Below, piece by piece: positions 10,281-22,098 of a stretch of DNA of 64,000 nucleotides. The notes under the pieces were generated by a model that worked only from the letters and a program-made list of their open reading frames with translations, was not told the DNA's origin and did not search any database. The position numbers and the translations under genes are program-made. The stretch comes from Haliclona indistincta. Its lineage: Eukaryota; Porifera; Demospongiae; Haplosclerida; Chalinidae. Position 1 is the first letter of the stretch; every line of letters begins with the position of its first letter. The DNA is taken from positions 14,923,152 through 14,987,151 of the forward strand of contig OZ024784.1 of assembly GCA_964017065.1 (NCBI GenBank), in the 5' to 3' direction.

Positions 10281-12844
10281 ATGGCTGAAGGCGGAGAGGG
10301 GATTAGTACAGGTCCAACTGCTGAGACTCCAGCTAGCAGCTCACCGGCTCAAGAAGGATCGACAGACTGTCATGTATTCCAGCCAGATTGGTCTAAACTG
10401 TCTCGAGATGTTCTTGTTGATAGGATCAAGGGAGCTATCTATGGGCAAGCTATCGGTGATGCCCTCGGTAAGTACTGGTGTAGAGTTAGCTGTAATGACG
10501 ATGCTTAGCCTAGTAAACTTAAAATTTTTAGTATGGTGCAATATGCATTGCAAGATACTGGAGCTTGCTTCAACATGAAAATTGTCGAGTCATGCTATGA
10601 TTAATGCATCTCTCTTTCTTTTTTTATACGAGTTTATGTAAAAATAGCAAAGGATAACATAATTATGATAGCTACAAGCTAATAGATAATGAAAATGAAA
10701 CCATCTAATGATATAAGAAAGTTTGAATACAATGAAAATGGATGAAGGAGTCACCAATTAGGCAGTTTTTTCCAAATTTCAATTATAATATTTGGAAAAA
10801 AGAGAAGTAGTACGTGTTCGTTTTAGCATGGGTGTGGTTAATAGAGTGAGAAGAAGCATGATTTGAACGTCCATGATACGGTGCTAGGAATCCAGGAGGG
10901 AAATAGAATTGACCATGGTAAATCTTGTAAAGGATGGCGATATTTCCTTCTAGATTCAAGTGACGGAACATCGGGAAGTTCAAGGAGATGGTAATATTTA
11001 ATGTCCCAGGAATTTAAACATAACTTTAGAGCAATTTTTGAATTTTTTCCAAGTTAGCTATGTCCTTGGTAGGGTAAGGGGCCCAAACTGGTGTTGCATA
11101 TTCGAGGTGAAGACAGATTAAGGTTTTATATAGTTCGATCATATAGCTAGAGTCCACCAAACCATAAAATCTTCTGTAAAGCAAACCAAGTAGTTTTCTT
11201 GCTTTGGCACAAACAGCTTACGACCAGCTTAGAGATGAGGAAATAAGTACACCTAAATAATTTAAACTTGTTCCAAGACATCGCCACCTAGGCTGAGAGA
11301 CAGAGGCTGTCTAGGACCATTCTTCCTTTCTCATTTATAGGCTTAGCTACAGAGTTCATGACTAAAGAACAAGCACAGAAGACTTATGGCAAACATGGCC
11401 CAGCATCATACAGCGTTATTGTACCAGATTTTCACAGAATGAGGTTAGTTATAATGTTGAGAGGAGACACTATAATCACTGCCATTAGATGGGATCAAGG
11501 AGACTGGACTGATGATACAGATCAGGTACATCAGTACTGTAATGCATGGTCATGGGGCAGAGTTCAATATCAGTTATCATGACATTATACTGAAACCAAA
11601 ATAATTACCCTCCTTGTTGTTGGTGATAGTAATTATGTTGTGCAAAAATACAGATGCTGCTTATTCTACTGAGTATTGTGGAGAATAACGGGCAAGTAGA
11701 TAAGATAGATTTTGCCAAACGAATGCTGAACTGGAAAAAGTCAGGATTTGCCGAACTAGGAGATGTTGGTAAGCGAGGAGAGTCAAGCTTGAAAGATAGA
11801 TAGCAGCATACAGTAACTCAAAGTTAGTTATCTTGGTGTTGCGCACAGGTGGTATGGGCATTGGGAAGACTACATCACATGTCCTCACTAACCCTCGGTT
11901 CCTAGACGATCCACACACAGCTGCTACTGAAGTATGGGAGAGCTCAGGGTCGGTACATGCATGCGTCACTGTAGTGGTGTGACCAGTGTATTATCCTCCA
12001 GACGGTATCTCGCTGCAAATGGAGCCATTATGAGAACTTCTGTGCTTGGAATTCTCAACTTTAACAGTAAGCTATTTCAGAAAAAGATTATCCACTAGGA
12101 TGAATTTTTTCATTGTAGATCTTGACAAAGTAATTGAGAACACTACTACAATATGCAAGGTCACACATACTGATCCTCGTTGTATCGCTTCATGTGTAGC
12201 AGTGACAACAGCTGTAAGTGAAATCCTGACTGTTTCTTATAATACTTTTGGTTCTACTAACTCAGATAGCTATGATGCTTCAAGGTAAACATGACCTTAG
12301 TAACAAGAAACAACTTGGTGCTCTTATAGAGGCTGCTTTATCTGTAGGTTATAGTTCAAACTAGACCTATGCATTAACTGATTCTTCTCTAGCATGCTGA
12401 GAAGGCTATCATACTGAAAGACCAGATTCCTGAAATGAGGCAGTATGCTACAAAAAAACTTGTCAAACTGGAACTGGACAGCCATAGCTCGATAGGGTAT
12501 GGTATGCTATCATTGGTATGCATTATAGTTACCTCTGGCATTGTAGCTACACATTCAAAGCAATGGGAGCAGGTTTCTATGGACTACGGAAGGGAAAGGA
12601 CTTCAAAAAGACAATAACCGAACTGATTATGGAGGCAGGCGATGCAGACAGGTTGATACTATAGTTAAGTATGTCACTATGACGACTGTGTGTCCCTCTA
12701 GCAATGGATCAGTATGTGGGGCTCTCATGGGTTGTAAGCTGGGGTATCACAGTCTCCCTTCTGACCTGCTTCAGTTCCATCATCGACAGTGGTTAGACGA
12801 TAAGGTAGATGCTTTCCTCAAGACTATTGGACTACAGGAATGAC
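10281..12844 (+). CDS. ADP-ribosylglycohydrolase (ARH/DraG) family protein, full-length copy
   Basis: Enzymes of this family remove ADP-ribose from proteins or other acceptors with two Mg ions. Exon 1 (10281-10467) encodes a Ser/Thr/Pro-rich leader and DRIKGAIYGQAIGDALG. Exon 2 starts at 11341 after an 873-bp intron that carries a LINE fragment and the left edge of the tandem duplication. Metal-binding motifs are visible: GDWTDDTDQ (exon with the 11500 region) and GDADSNGSVCGALMG at the C-terminal end (12630-12730). Other family blocks are GGMGIGKTTSHVL, ANGAIMRTSVLGIL and THTDPRCIASCVA. The stop is TGA at 12842-12844. It is not ARH3 (see the neighbour) and lacks the SGGDTDT form. It is closer to the broad bacterial/fungal/invertebrate DraG-like group. 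Substrate unknown. It converges with ARH3 (268 bp between stops). Confidence 0.85.
10750..11300 (-). mobile_element. Non-LTR retrotransposon (LINE) reverse-transcriptase 3' fragment, copy 1
   Basis: On the minus strand the translated fragments resemble the C-terminal part of a jockey/CR1-like reverse transcriptase: KLLGLLYRRFYGLVDSS, ICPHLEYATPVWAPY, LEKIQK, then after decay ATLYKIYHGQFYFPP. In this copy the frame is interrupted. It lies inside intron 1 of the hydrolase gene, in antisense to it, and was duplicated with the block (second copy 28200-28750). No 5' part, endonuclease or poly-A tail was recognised. Confidence 0.75.
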
Positions 12845-13112
12845 TTTAGTCAATATTTGTGTTTGTCAAAAATATTAGATAAAGAATGTGCTGTGTTGAT
12901 AAACTCAGTTTTTAGCAATAATCTGTGTACATGTACTGCTTTATTCTCATGCTTAGCCTTGGCCAGGTTATATTAGTGAACGAATCATCTATTGACCACA
13001 GAGAAGTATCACATCAAGCTAGATCAGTGACTTTTATTAGGATATTATTTTTAAATTCACACACATACTAAAAAAATGAGAACTATGCAATAAAATTAAT
13101 AATAAAAACTGA

Positions 13113-14436
13113 TTATGAACAAACTAAATTATGTATAGAGTGTGCCAGTTTTTTAGCAGTTGCAAATTCCTCACATGAGGTAGTCCATTCCTCAGGAATA
13201 CTCTCCAGGCCCCAGTAGGCGCCACCAATGGCACCTGCCATGCTAGCAATGGTGTCAGTATCTCCTCCCAGACTGATAGCATACGGTATGAGCTCACGAA
13301 ATGATAGACTGTTACAGTGCAGAAATGCATAAATGGCACAGGGAACAGCTTCATCTGTAGGAAAATAACGATACTGATAGTGCAGTAGAGAACGCCAGAA
13401 CCCTACCAGCTAATACACCATGACCCAGCAGCTTCTCTACATAGTCAGCAGATGGAGGTTCTGGCTGCAGCAACATTGCTCTGATCTGCTTGAGCCGAGT
13501 AGTGAAGCTAGGCTGCCCGTTCAAGTACTGCAATGGAATTGTGGCTGGATCAATGGGCTCATTTGATGAAGTCCTAGAGTGAAGGCGTGGCTCATTAGTA
13601 ATTATTATTGATGATCTCTCTTACTTGTTGTCAAGTTGGTCACTAGATGATGATTCTTCAGCTAGCTCTTCAAATGCAGTGATCTTTTCCATCAAGCAAT
13701 CCACAAACTCCACTGGTTTCAGAGTGCCAGGTTGTTGTCGCAAGGCTAGTTTTATAGCCATTGACTGCAGCAAACCTCCATTCACACCACTAGTGTGGGC
13801 ATGTGTGAGGCGAGCAGCATCTCGTGCTACCTACAGCAGGATCAGGTAGTATGTAGATGATAATTATGAGTCATACCTCAACTAACTTGACATCATCCTT
13901 ATAGCCCAGTAGAGCAGCTGGTGATGTTCTCATAGCGGATCCATTGCCATATGAGCCCGCTCCATTAAACTGCTCTCGAGCAGGAGTGAAGACATCAGTG
14001 TAACCACTACTCTTCAATTTATTGAAAACCACGAACACTGATGCCCCATATCCACGCTGAGGATTGACAAAGAACTCTTCAGTAAATCTATAAAAGCAAA
14101 GAGACTGAAGGAAAAATAGTAGAATCACTCACTTTCTAGCCATGTCTGCACTGTCAAATCCACTACAGGATTCTATAGACCTGGCCATTGCTAGTGTCAT
14201 AGCTGTGTCATCAGTGTAACTGATTACAGGAGCCTTCCCCGATTGTGTTTGCTGGACCTGCTCCTCTATTCTTTCTTTCACCTTTTCTATGGGATGTGTG
14301 CCCACCCAAGTACCTATCTCCCAGTAGCTGCCCAGACAATCCCCTACCAATGCACCCACCATCGCACCTACACAAATTTTAAACTATAAAACTCTAATGA
14401 TGCTTATTTACCTTGAAAACGGCTTAGTAACGACAT
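13113..14436 (-). CDS. ADPRS: ARH3 / ADPRS ADP-ribosylserine hydrolase, intact copy
   Basis: ARH3 removes serine-linked ADP-ribose after PARP1 signalling and also degrades poly(ADP-ribose). From ATG at 14436 exon 1 reads MSLLSRFQG. Next is AMVGALVGDCLGSYWEIGT, keeping the Glu that gates the human active site (GSFYEAHD). Then come YTDDTAMTLAMARSIES (metal Asp pair), RGYGASVFVVFNKL, REQFNGAGSYGNGSAMRTSP (glycine loop), and near the C-terminus SLGGDTDTIASMAGAIGGAY with the second Asp pair. These match human ARH3 block by block. The end is SIHNLVCS before TAA at 13113-13115. Introns are short. The start lies 163 bp from the RAD50 start in the opposite direction. Confidence 0.92.
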
Positions 14437-14599
14437 CCTAAAAGCAGTGCCAGTTGGACTGCGAGTCTGCTTCTCAGCTGCAGCGTCACAGTTAGGGGTG
14501 TGGTCTGATGAAATTCTTAATTCTAAACACGCACGCTCGCACGCACGTGTCTGATGGCGGTTCTTTCGCAGCTGTAGTTGCTGTATTGCAGTCAAACAT
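14437..14599. promoter_or_regulatory. Divergent promoter region, ADPRS / RAD50 (copy 1)
   Basis: This is the 163 bp between divergent start codons. It holds a CACGTG E-box (14544-14549) inside a stretch of CGCACG repeats. The E-box is kept in copy 2 (32625-32630) although the flanks differ by indels. Co-regulation of the two genes is an inference. Confidence 0.4.
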
Positions 14600-15963
14600 A
14601 TGGCTTGCATTGACAAGCTTCTTGTCAGAGGTTAGTTATTATTCATTGTTGGATGTTTTTAACCTATTGTTGTGTTGTTTGCATATAGGTATTAGAAGTT
14701 TCAGTCCCTCTGAAGACAAGAAGATTATCATCTGCTTCAATACTCCACTAACTCTCATAGTGGGACAGAATGGTGCTGGAAAGACGGTCAGTTCTATAAA
14801 CTAGCAGCAGTACATGTACAACTCATTGTTTGTAGACTATTATTGAGTGTCTGAAGTATGTCACAACCGGTGATATGCCTCCTAATAGTAAGGGTGGAGC
14901 TTTTGTCATGGATCCCAAGGTGTGTGTATTTTACATATACATGGCTGTGCTCTATATCATCCATTGTTCTAGATTGTTGGAGAGAGAGAAGTAAAAGGTC
15001 TTGTCAAGCTGAAGTTCAAAGATGTGTCTGGCACGGACATGATATGTCATCGAATGCTGCAGTCAGTTCAAAAGGTGTGATTGGTAGACACTGGTTTGTT
15101 CACCTTGCTGCTGGTCTCTTTGTAACAAGCCCAAAAAGATCGAGACACGCACAGTTGACGTGTCTATGGAGAAGAGGGTTAATGGAGAGGTGTGTTCACT
15201 ATTCATGCACATCTGTATAATGTTGTACATTGTAGAAGCGAAAGATTACATCGCGATGTGCAGAGATTGATCAAGAGGTGAGAGTAGCCATCTATAGCAG
15301 CTCAACTACTGTATCATACTAGATGATTGCTCATCTTGGAGTGTCTAAGGCGATTTTGAACAACGTCATCTTCTGTCATCAAGAGGATAGCAACTGGTAG
15401 AGATTACTGCGTGTGTGTGTGTGTCTGATGTGTGGTGTACTACAGGCCGCTGAGTGAAGGGAAAGCGTTAAAACAAAAGTTTGATGACATCTTTGCTTCC
15501 ACACGATACTCCAAAGCATTGGACTCTATCAAAAAGTTTAGGCAAGAACAGGTACATGTGTGTCTGTGTTCAGACTTTCACAGTTTTACTGGTTGTTCAA
15601 AGGAGGCTCAATGTCGCGAGTACTCTACTGACCTTAAGCATCTCAAGGAGGAGAAGCTAGAAGCTGACAAAGTGAGTGGTTGAAGTGATGAGCTAAGGTG
15701 AAGTTTTTTTTAGCTTCAGGTCAGACTGAGAGAGACCCAGAGCAAAGTAGATGCTTACAAAGCTGAAGTAACTCGTCTTCAGAATGAGTACAGTCCTGTT
15801 GAGGTATGTTGCTCTGATATGGTGTGTGAGTGTATCACTGTAACCACCACTCAGGAGAGACTGAAAGAACTGGACCAATTGTACGATGAAGTGACACGGA
15901 AACATACAAAAATTGGTATGCAATGACACTCTTTTTTCTGACTCATGTCTCTCTCTCATCTCT

Positions 15964-16028
<65 letters not shown>

Positions 16029-16057
16029 TCCCTCTCTCTCCCTCTCCCTCCCTCCCT

Positions 16058-16094
<37 letters not shown>

Positions 16095-19000
16095 GCTGAA
16101 CTTGAGAGCACTAAACATCAGCTCGAGAAGCAGCGACAGAATTTGTTGAGTAAGATCAGTATCCCGTTTACTGGCTCACGAGAGCAGTTGCAACAAACTG
16201 CTGACGAGCACTATCGTCAGCTGGAGAAAGAGACCACAGCAATGGAGGATGTAAGCATTCTGGCAAATAAATCTATCTTAGTTTGAGCATGTTCACCATA
16301 TTTACTTCATTTGTGTTGTCTTCATGTACTGTTTTTACTGTGCTAGTGTGAGGACCAACTAATGCTGCTCAGTCGTGAAGAAGAGGGGATGAAGACACGA
16401 CTCAACAAGCTCTCTAGTGAACATGGCAAGCTGGAGTTGGAAGACAAGGTACTCATCACACAGCGTGTACACCTTACTCTCTCTTTCCTTCTCTTGTCTA
16501 TCAGCAACACAAGCAGCGTGTAAGCCAACGTGATACTCAGATCAGGAAGCTAGCAACCAATGTCAACATAGCTGGATTCTCATCCTCTAGGCGATTCACT
16601 GCTGATGATGTCCAGTCCTTTCTTGCTGAGCTCAGTGATCAAAGACAAAAACTGGAGGAAAAGGCTCAAAAGGAAAAGGTCGAGATCCTTTAATGTGTAC
16701 AGTTCTGTTACTGCTTCATGCCAATTCAGGAAGATTTCCTTGCCAGAGAGAGCAAGCTTTCTTCTCAACTGGTTGAGCTGAGAGACACACAGTCCAGGTC
16801 ACAGCAGAAACTGGAGATGAAGCAGAAGGAGCTTTCTGACAAGCGGCAGCAAATGACAGAGACGTCTCGACAACTGAAGAAGATTGGTAGCTCAGGAGCT
16901 GTGATTGATCAGATTGAGCTGGAACTAAGAAAAGATGTGCGCAACACTCATACTTTACTCACTGATCATATATATCTCTCTAGGAACAAGAGCTGTCAGA
17001 GTACAGATCCAGTGTCAGTATCTCAGCAATGGAGCAAGAGCTGCAGGCTCTCCACAGCCAGAAGAAGCAGCTCGATCAGACAATGCACACCCTACAGCAT
17101 GAGATGAGTGTCATCACACAGCAGTCCTCGGCTAGAGGAGCGCTGGATGTACTGGTGAGGGACAAACGCAACAAGGAACAACTCTACCAGAATGAGTGAG
17201 TGCATTACGGTACCAAATGTACATATAGGACATATTGTACTTTCCATAGTTGTTAATACATCTCTCTAATCTGTATTCTTTTCTTGTGTGTGTGTAGGCT
17301 TGATCAACTCGAGACTGAACTACTCCCATTGATGGGGTACATGCCTTCTGACGAGGACCTTGCTAAGTCACTGGCGGATCTTGAAAAGTTTGCTCTAATG
17401 TCCTCCTTGGAGTCCTTGCTCTTACTCTGCTTATTCTATGCAGGCAAAAGAAGGAGGAGTTGAATCGAGTCGCTGCCTCTGTAAAGAGAGACAGCTCTGA
17501 CCTGTCTGGTCTGGAAGCTCAACTTGTGGAACAAAAGTTAGTGTCCATATCCTCAACGACATTTAGCTTTACTCTTCTCTTTAGGAAGCAACTCCAGCAG
17601 AAGCAAGCACGTCTTAATGGTGGGTTGAAGTTCACATTATTGCATTTGTGTGTTTGCTGTGTTTAGCCCTAGAGCGACAGGTACAGGAAGTGTGCGGAGG
17701 TAGTGAGTACAAGGAGAAGCTGAAGGAGGTAGAGGATGAGCTCTCCAGTACCCAAGAGTAAGCTCTCATTGGTATTCTCTCTTAAGAGTCTCTTTACTTC
17801 CTCTCTTTATTCCAGCAACCTGAACACTATCAAGGGCTCACAAGCTTACTTCAAGACTTGTATTGATAAAGTGCGAGTTACCCACAAATGTCCGTTGTGT
17901 GCTCGTGGTTATGACAGCAGAGAGGGAGAAGAAGGCTTGATAAGATCGGTCAGAACACTCCTTATCCACTTTCTTTCTCTGAGTTGACACGTGCTCTTTC
18001 TTTATAGATCAACATAAGACTCAATGACAAGATTCCTGGTCTCTTACCAACCTTTGAGGAGAAGTTAGCTAATCTTCGTCGACAGCAGCAGCGATTGATT
18101 GAGCTCAAACAAAAGACTGAGGATGTGAGTAAAGACTTCACTGTTTGTGGTGTGGTATGTTGCTCCTTTAGCTACAAGTGGTGAAGACAGAAGAGGTTCC
18201 GCAGCTTGAAAGGATTGTCAGAGAAAAGAGTACTGCGGTGGACCGCTTGAAAACCATTTTGAAAAAAGTTTGTCAATTTTGTGTATTGTACAGCAGTAAT
18301 TATTTCTCTGTGGGAACGATTTTTCAGCATGCGCGGGATCAAATTTTTGTGATCAGCTGTTGTGCATAAAAAATTACGTTATTCAACAATTTGGAATGAT
18401 CGGCTGATCGCAAACAAGGATTGAGCATGTGCAAAGTGACTAGCAGCTCTCAGAGCTCTTGTGACAGCCAGGCAGCTCAGATCACAGTAGAAGGAAGTCT
18501 GCTCATGAGTCATAAGCAAAGCTTCGAGCACACACGTACAATGCTTGTGCAAGATCTTGGAAAATGTTGAACTGCGAATTCTCATGAGTACCAGCTGTGC
18601 AATATTTCTTTACTTGCTGATTGATCTATAACTAACTGTCTGACCTAAATTAGTTTATGTGGTTGCCTGCTAGCTAATTGGTATCTAAACACACTTAATT
18701 GTGGATAGCTCTGACTATTAACCCTTTTGGGTCAAGACTGAGAGGCGCCTTCAGGGACTAATGTTGTGAGACATTACCTCTGAAGGGTATGGTTACTATG
18801 GTGAAATACCAATAGTACAGACCTTTAACCTTGTTATTATACTATTGATGTGGTATGCAAACCTAACTTAATCCAAAAGGGTTGAATATCATTATTAATT
18901 TTATTTTTGTTTACACTCAGGCAGAGCAAGAACTTACATCTTTCCAGTCACAGTTAGACCAGTTGAGAAAATTACAGCCACACACTGTCAAACTATCTCA

Positions 19001-21882
19001 GCTGCTACAAGACCTCAAAGAGCTGGACCGTCGTGTGAGTGCCGAAAGCAGCAAGCTAGGTGGGGACACAGGACGGAGCTCCACTGTAGTCAACAGAGAA
19101 CTGAGTAAGACTCAGATGGAATCGTAAGTTGGGCATACAGTTGCTGCACTGCTTGTGACCTTGTTGTGCTACTCAGAGAGGAGGTTGGGAGAAAGATGGA
19201 TAATAAGCGTCAGGAGATTAGTAGTAGCCAACAGACTATAAGAGAGTTGGAGGACAGGATTGTCAGTCGTGAAAAGGAGCGGGTCAGTTAGTGCCTCTGT
19301 ACTTGTCATTGCTTTCGTCTCCTTTATAGCTTGAGCTTCAAAAGCAGGTTCAAATGAGGCAAGCACTGGTCAGTAAGAAGGAAGAGCTGACCACATCTAG
19401 TGAAACTCTCAAGAGAGAAATTGAAGTGAATACATCTAAATCTATCAGTGATCTCATGTTGTCTTTTCATTCCTTCTTCCTTATCTTCTCCAGGCTGCTT
19501 CTCGTCAGATCAAGCCACTAGCAAGCAAACTTGAGCAGCTTGAGAAAGAAAAGGATCAAGTGCAGGAAGAACGAGAGGACAGAGAAGATGTGAACCACAC
19601 CGAGATAGCTGAGCTAAAGAGTCAAGAGGGGTCTATCAGATCTAGCACTAACATGATCCAACGGTTTGTATAATGCAACATTATTTTATCTCTCTCTTTC
19701 GATTCCTGCAGCTATGAAGAGAAGAATGGTTCTTCATCTGCTTTGCAGCAATGTGAGGACGAGATAAAGAGTCTCAAACAGTCTGCAACAGAGAAGTCAG
19801 CAAAGAAAAAATCCATTGAAGAAAGAAAAGAGATGGTTATGAAGCAGAAGGCTAATGCTCAGGTTTGTTTGTTTGTTGCCTATGACTGCATGAATCCAGA
19901 CATTGACTTTGTTATTGCCTTGAGTGTTATTGTATGATTTGAGGAGGAATTTGCCACTTTCAGCAGTTTGTAATGCAATTTTAAAATTTGTAGTATTTGT
20001 AGGCGCAGCACTCAAAGCCACCGCCATCTAAGTCAATTTGACACATATACTTCATACGTACAATGTATTTCAATGATAAAGTGATAATGACTGTAATGGT
20101 AGCGCCTTGTGTGGTCTAGGTTAGACAGAGAGAGCTACAGGACAATCTGGACCTTTTAGACAAGCAAGCTGAGCTAGAAGATACAAAGAGAAAGGTGGAA
20201 GCTCTGAGAGATGAGCTGAGGAGATCAGGACTGGATCAATATGATGGGTCAGTTTAGTTGTTTTATCAGCTGTGATCTTTGTTTGTACATGTAGAGAGTA
20301 CCAACGTCTGCAAGCAGAGGCCCAGAGACTGCTGAAAGAGGTATGTAGTGTATTTAGTGGGTGCAGTCAGGTCTGTGCATGATTTTGTGTTTGTGGGTAG
20401 ATACCCTTGATACTGGTTATGAAATCACTGGGCGACATTAAGGCGCCAATGAATTCATTGAGGTGCCAATTTGCAATTTTAGTAACTGCATGTGCAGTGC
20501 AGAGGTTTTATTACTTCTTGCAAGGAAGATTTGAGTGTAAGCATAACCTTGCAGTCCCAAGTCATTGGTATTTATTCACACAATGGAGTATGATCAAAGA
20601 CTTAATGACATTAGTGCTCCATGCTTTACGGTCTACGCTCTACACTTTACCCTTGCAAGAAGTAATAAAACCGCTGTAATAAAACTGCTTTATTCTTTTG
20701 AATCACATTGCGCATTCAGTAATGAGGAAACTAAATGAGCAAAGCATTCGTTTCTTTTTCACATGAGATTATAAGTGTGTTCCTCTCGTAGAAAGCATCC
20801 GCTGAGGGTCAACGACAAGGACAGGAGACAGTACGGGCACAGATACAGCGTAACCTGCAGAGTGACTTGTTCCGAAATGTGAATCAAAGTCACAGAGAGA
20901 TGGTGATAATGCTGAAGGTTAGGAACCCTCTTAATCTGACTGATGTCATGTGTTGTGATGTAGACCACTCAGATGGCAAACAGTGACTTGGACAAGTATT
21001 ACAAGGCATTAGACAGGTTCTATTACACTTAGCTTATCACACACACACACACACACACACACACTAATCCAGTAATCTACTCAATTCAGAGCCATCATGA
21101 AGTTTCATTCGATGAAGATGGAAGAGATTAACAAAACAATCAAAGAGCTTTGGATGAAGACATATAAAGGAGGAGGTACATATGAGCATGTCGCATTTGT
21201 GTGATATGTACTTTGTTCACAGATATTGATACCATTGAGATTCGTTCTGATGATGAACTGGAAGAGCCCGGAACTATCCGGACACGTAGAATCTATCACT
21301 ATCGGGTTGGCACCTCGACTACAGTATTACTCTACCATACACTGTGTATGTTGCAGGTTGTGATGGTGAAGGGAGGAATGTCTCTCGACATGAGAGGGCG
21401 ATGCAGTGCTGGGCAGAAGGTGCTAGCCTCTATCATCATTAGGCTGGCTTTGGCCGAGACCTTCTGTCTCAATTGTGGTCTCCTAGCTCTGGATGAGCCC
21501 ACCACTAACCTGGACAGTGATAACATCTCTGGACTGGCTGAAGCTTTGGCTGACATTTTGAGGCAAGCTAGTCCATTAATATCTGCTAAATGTCATGTGA
21601 AAAGAGTTTAACCAGATGTTTCAGTCTTCAGTATGTGTGTTTGTTTGCAGAGAGAGAAGTCGTCAAAAAAACTTTCAGCTCATCATTATCACTCATGATG
21701 TACAGTTTGTGGAGCTTATTGGTCGGTCGGATTACGTTGATGACTACTATTTGGTGCAGAAGGCAATGGGGTAAAGAGGCTTGAGTGGGCATAATTATTC
21801 TTTATTTTGTTGCTTTCTTTTTTTCAGAGAGCCATCTACAGTTCGCAAGTGTCCAATTTCTGAACTTCCTCACTTCAATTGA
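14600..21882 (+). CDS. RAD50: RAD50 double-strand-break repair ATPase, copy 1
   Basis: RAD50 is the SMC-like ATPase of the MRE11-RAD50-NBS1 complex. It starts [11 protein letters not shown]. Walker A is split by an intron ([19 protein letters not shown]), and the Q-loop is [21 protein letters not shown] very long coiled coil spread over many short exons follows. The zinc hook lies near 17875-17935 ([18 protein letters not shown]). The return coil leads to the ABC signature ([19 protein letters not shown]), Walker B and D-loop ([12 protein letters not shown]), His switch ([15 protein letters not shown]) and the end ISELPHFN before TGA. All core motifs are present, so it looks functional. Introns are mostly 50-100 bp, but three are larger (about 18270-18900, 19865-20120, 20345-20790) and carry MITE-like repeats. 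A CT microsatellite sits in the intron at 15955-16092. Confidence 0.95.
15955..16092 (+). repeat. CT-rich microsatellite in RAD50 intron (copy 1)
   Basis: About 140 bp of (CT)n interspersed with CCCT runs, directly before the splice acceptor, so it doubles as a very long polypyrimidine tract. The copy-2 equivalent at about 34055-34178 is shorter, which shows length instability. Confidence 0.9.
18718..18885 (+). mobile_element. piggyBac-like MITE in RAD50 intron (copy 1)
   Basis: TTAA followed by CCCTTTTGG at the left end, and CCAAAAGGG followed by TTGA at the right end, enclose about 160 bp. TTAA target duplication and terminal CCC(T) are typical of piggyBac-type elements. The right TTAA has drifted to TTGA. 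No coding capacity. The same element lies at 36804-36971 in the second block, so it predates the duplication. Confidence 0.55.
20498..20678 (+). repeat. Foldback (MITE-like) element in RAD50 intron (copy 1)
   Basis: A perfect 22-bp inverted repeat (GGTTTTATTACTTCTTGC plus 4 more bases at 20504-20525, complement at 20651-20672) flanks about 125 bp. The copy-2 equivalent (about 38610-38770) has lost internal sequence. No protein seen. Confidence 0.6.
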
Positions 21883-22098
21883 ACACTTCTCCTAAAACTC
21901 TACAGTACTCCTGTATAAGTGATGTACGATACTCATACATTTTAAACAAGAGTTGCCTATTCTGTATTCTTATGATAAAATTGTGTTTAAAAGATCATAA
22001 AAAAGAACAACAGTATACACCTGTAGTAGAACATAACGTTACTAAAACATTATAGTGATAACACTCGTATTATAGTTCTTAAGGTATTGAAAAGGTTC

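Noticed and set aside
15945..16118. Ser/Leu-rich and Arg/Glu-rich open frames on both strands.
   Set aside because: They are translations of a CT microsatellite in a RAD50 intron.
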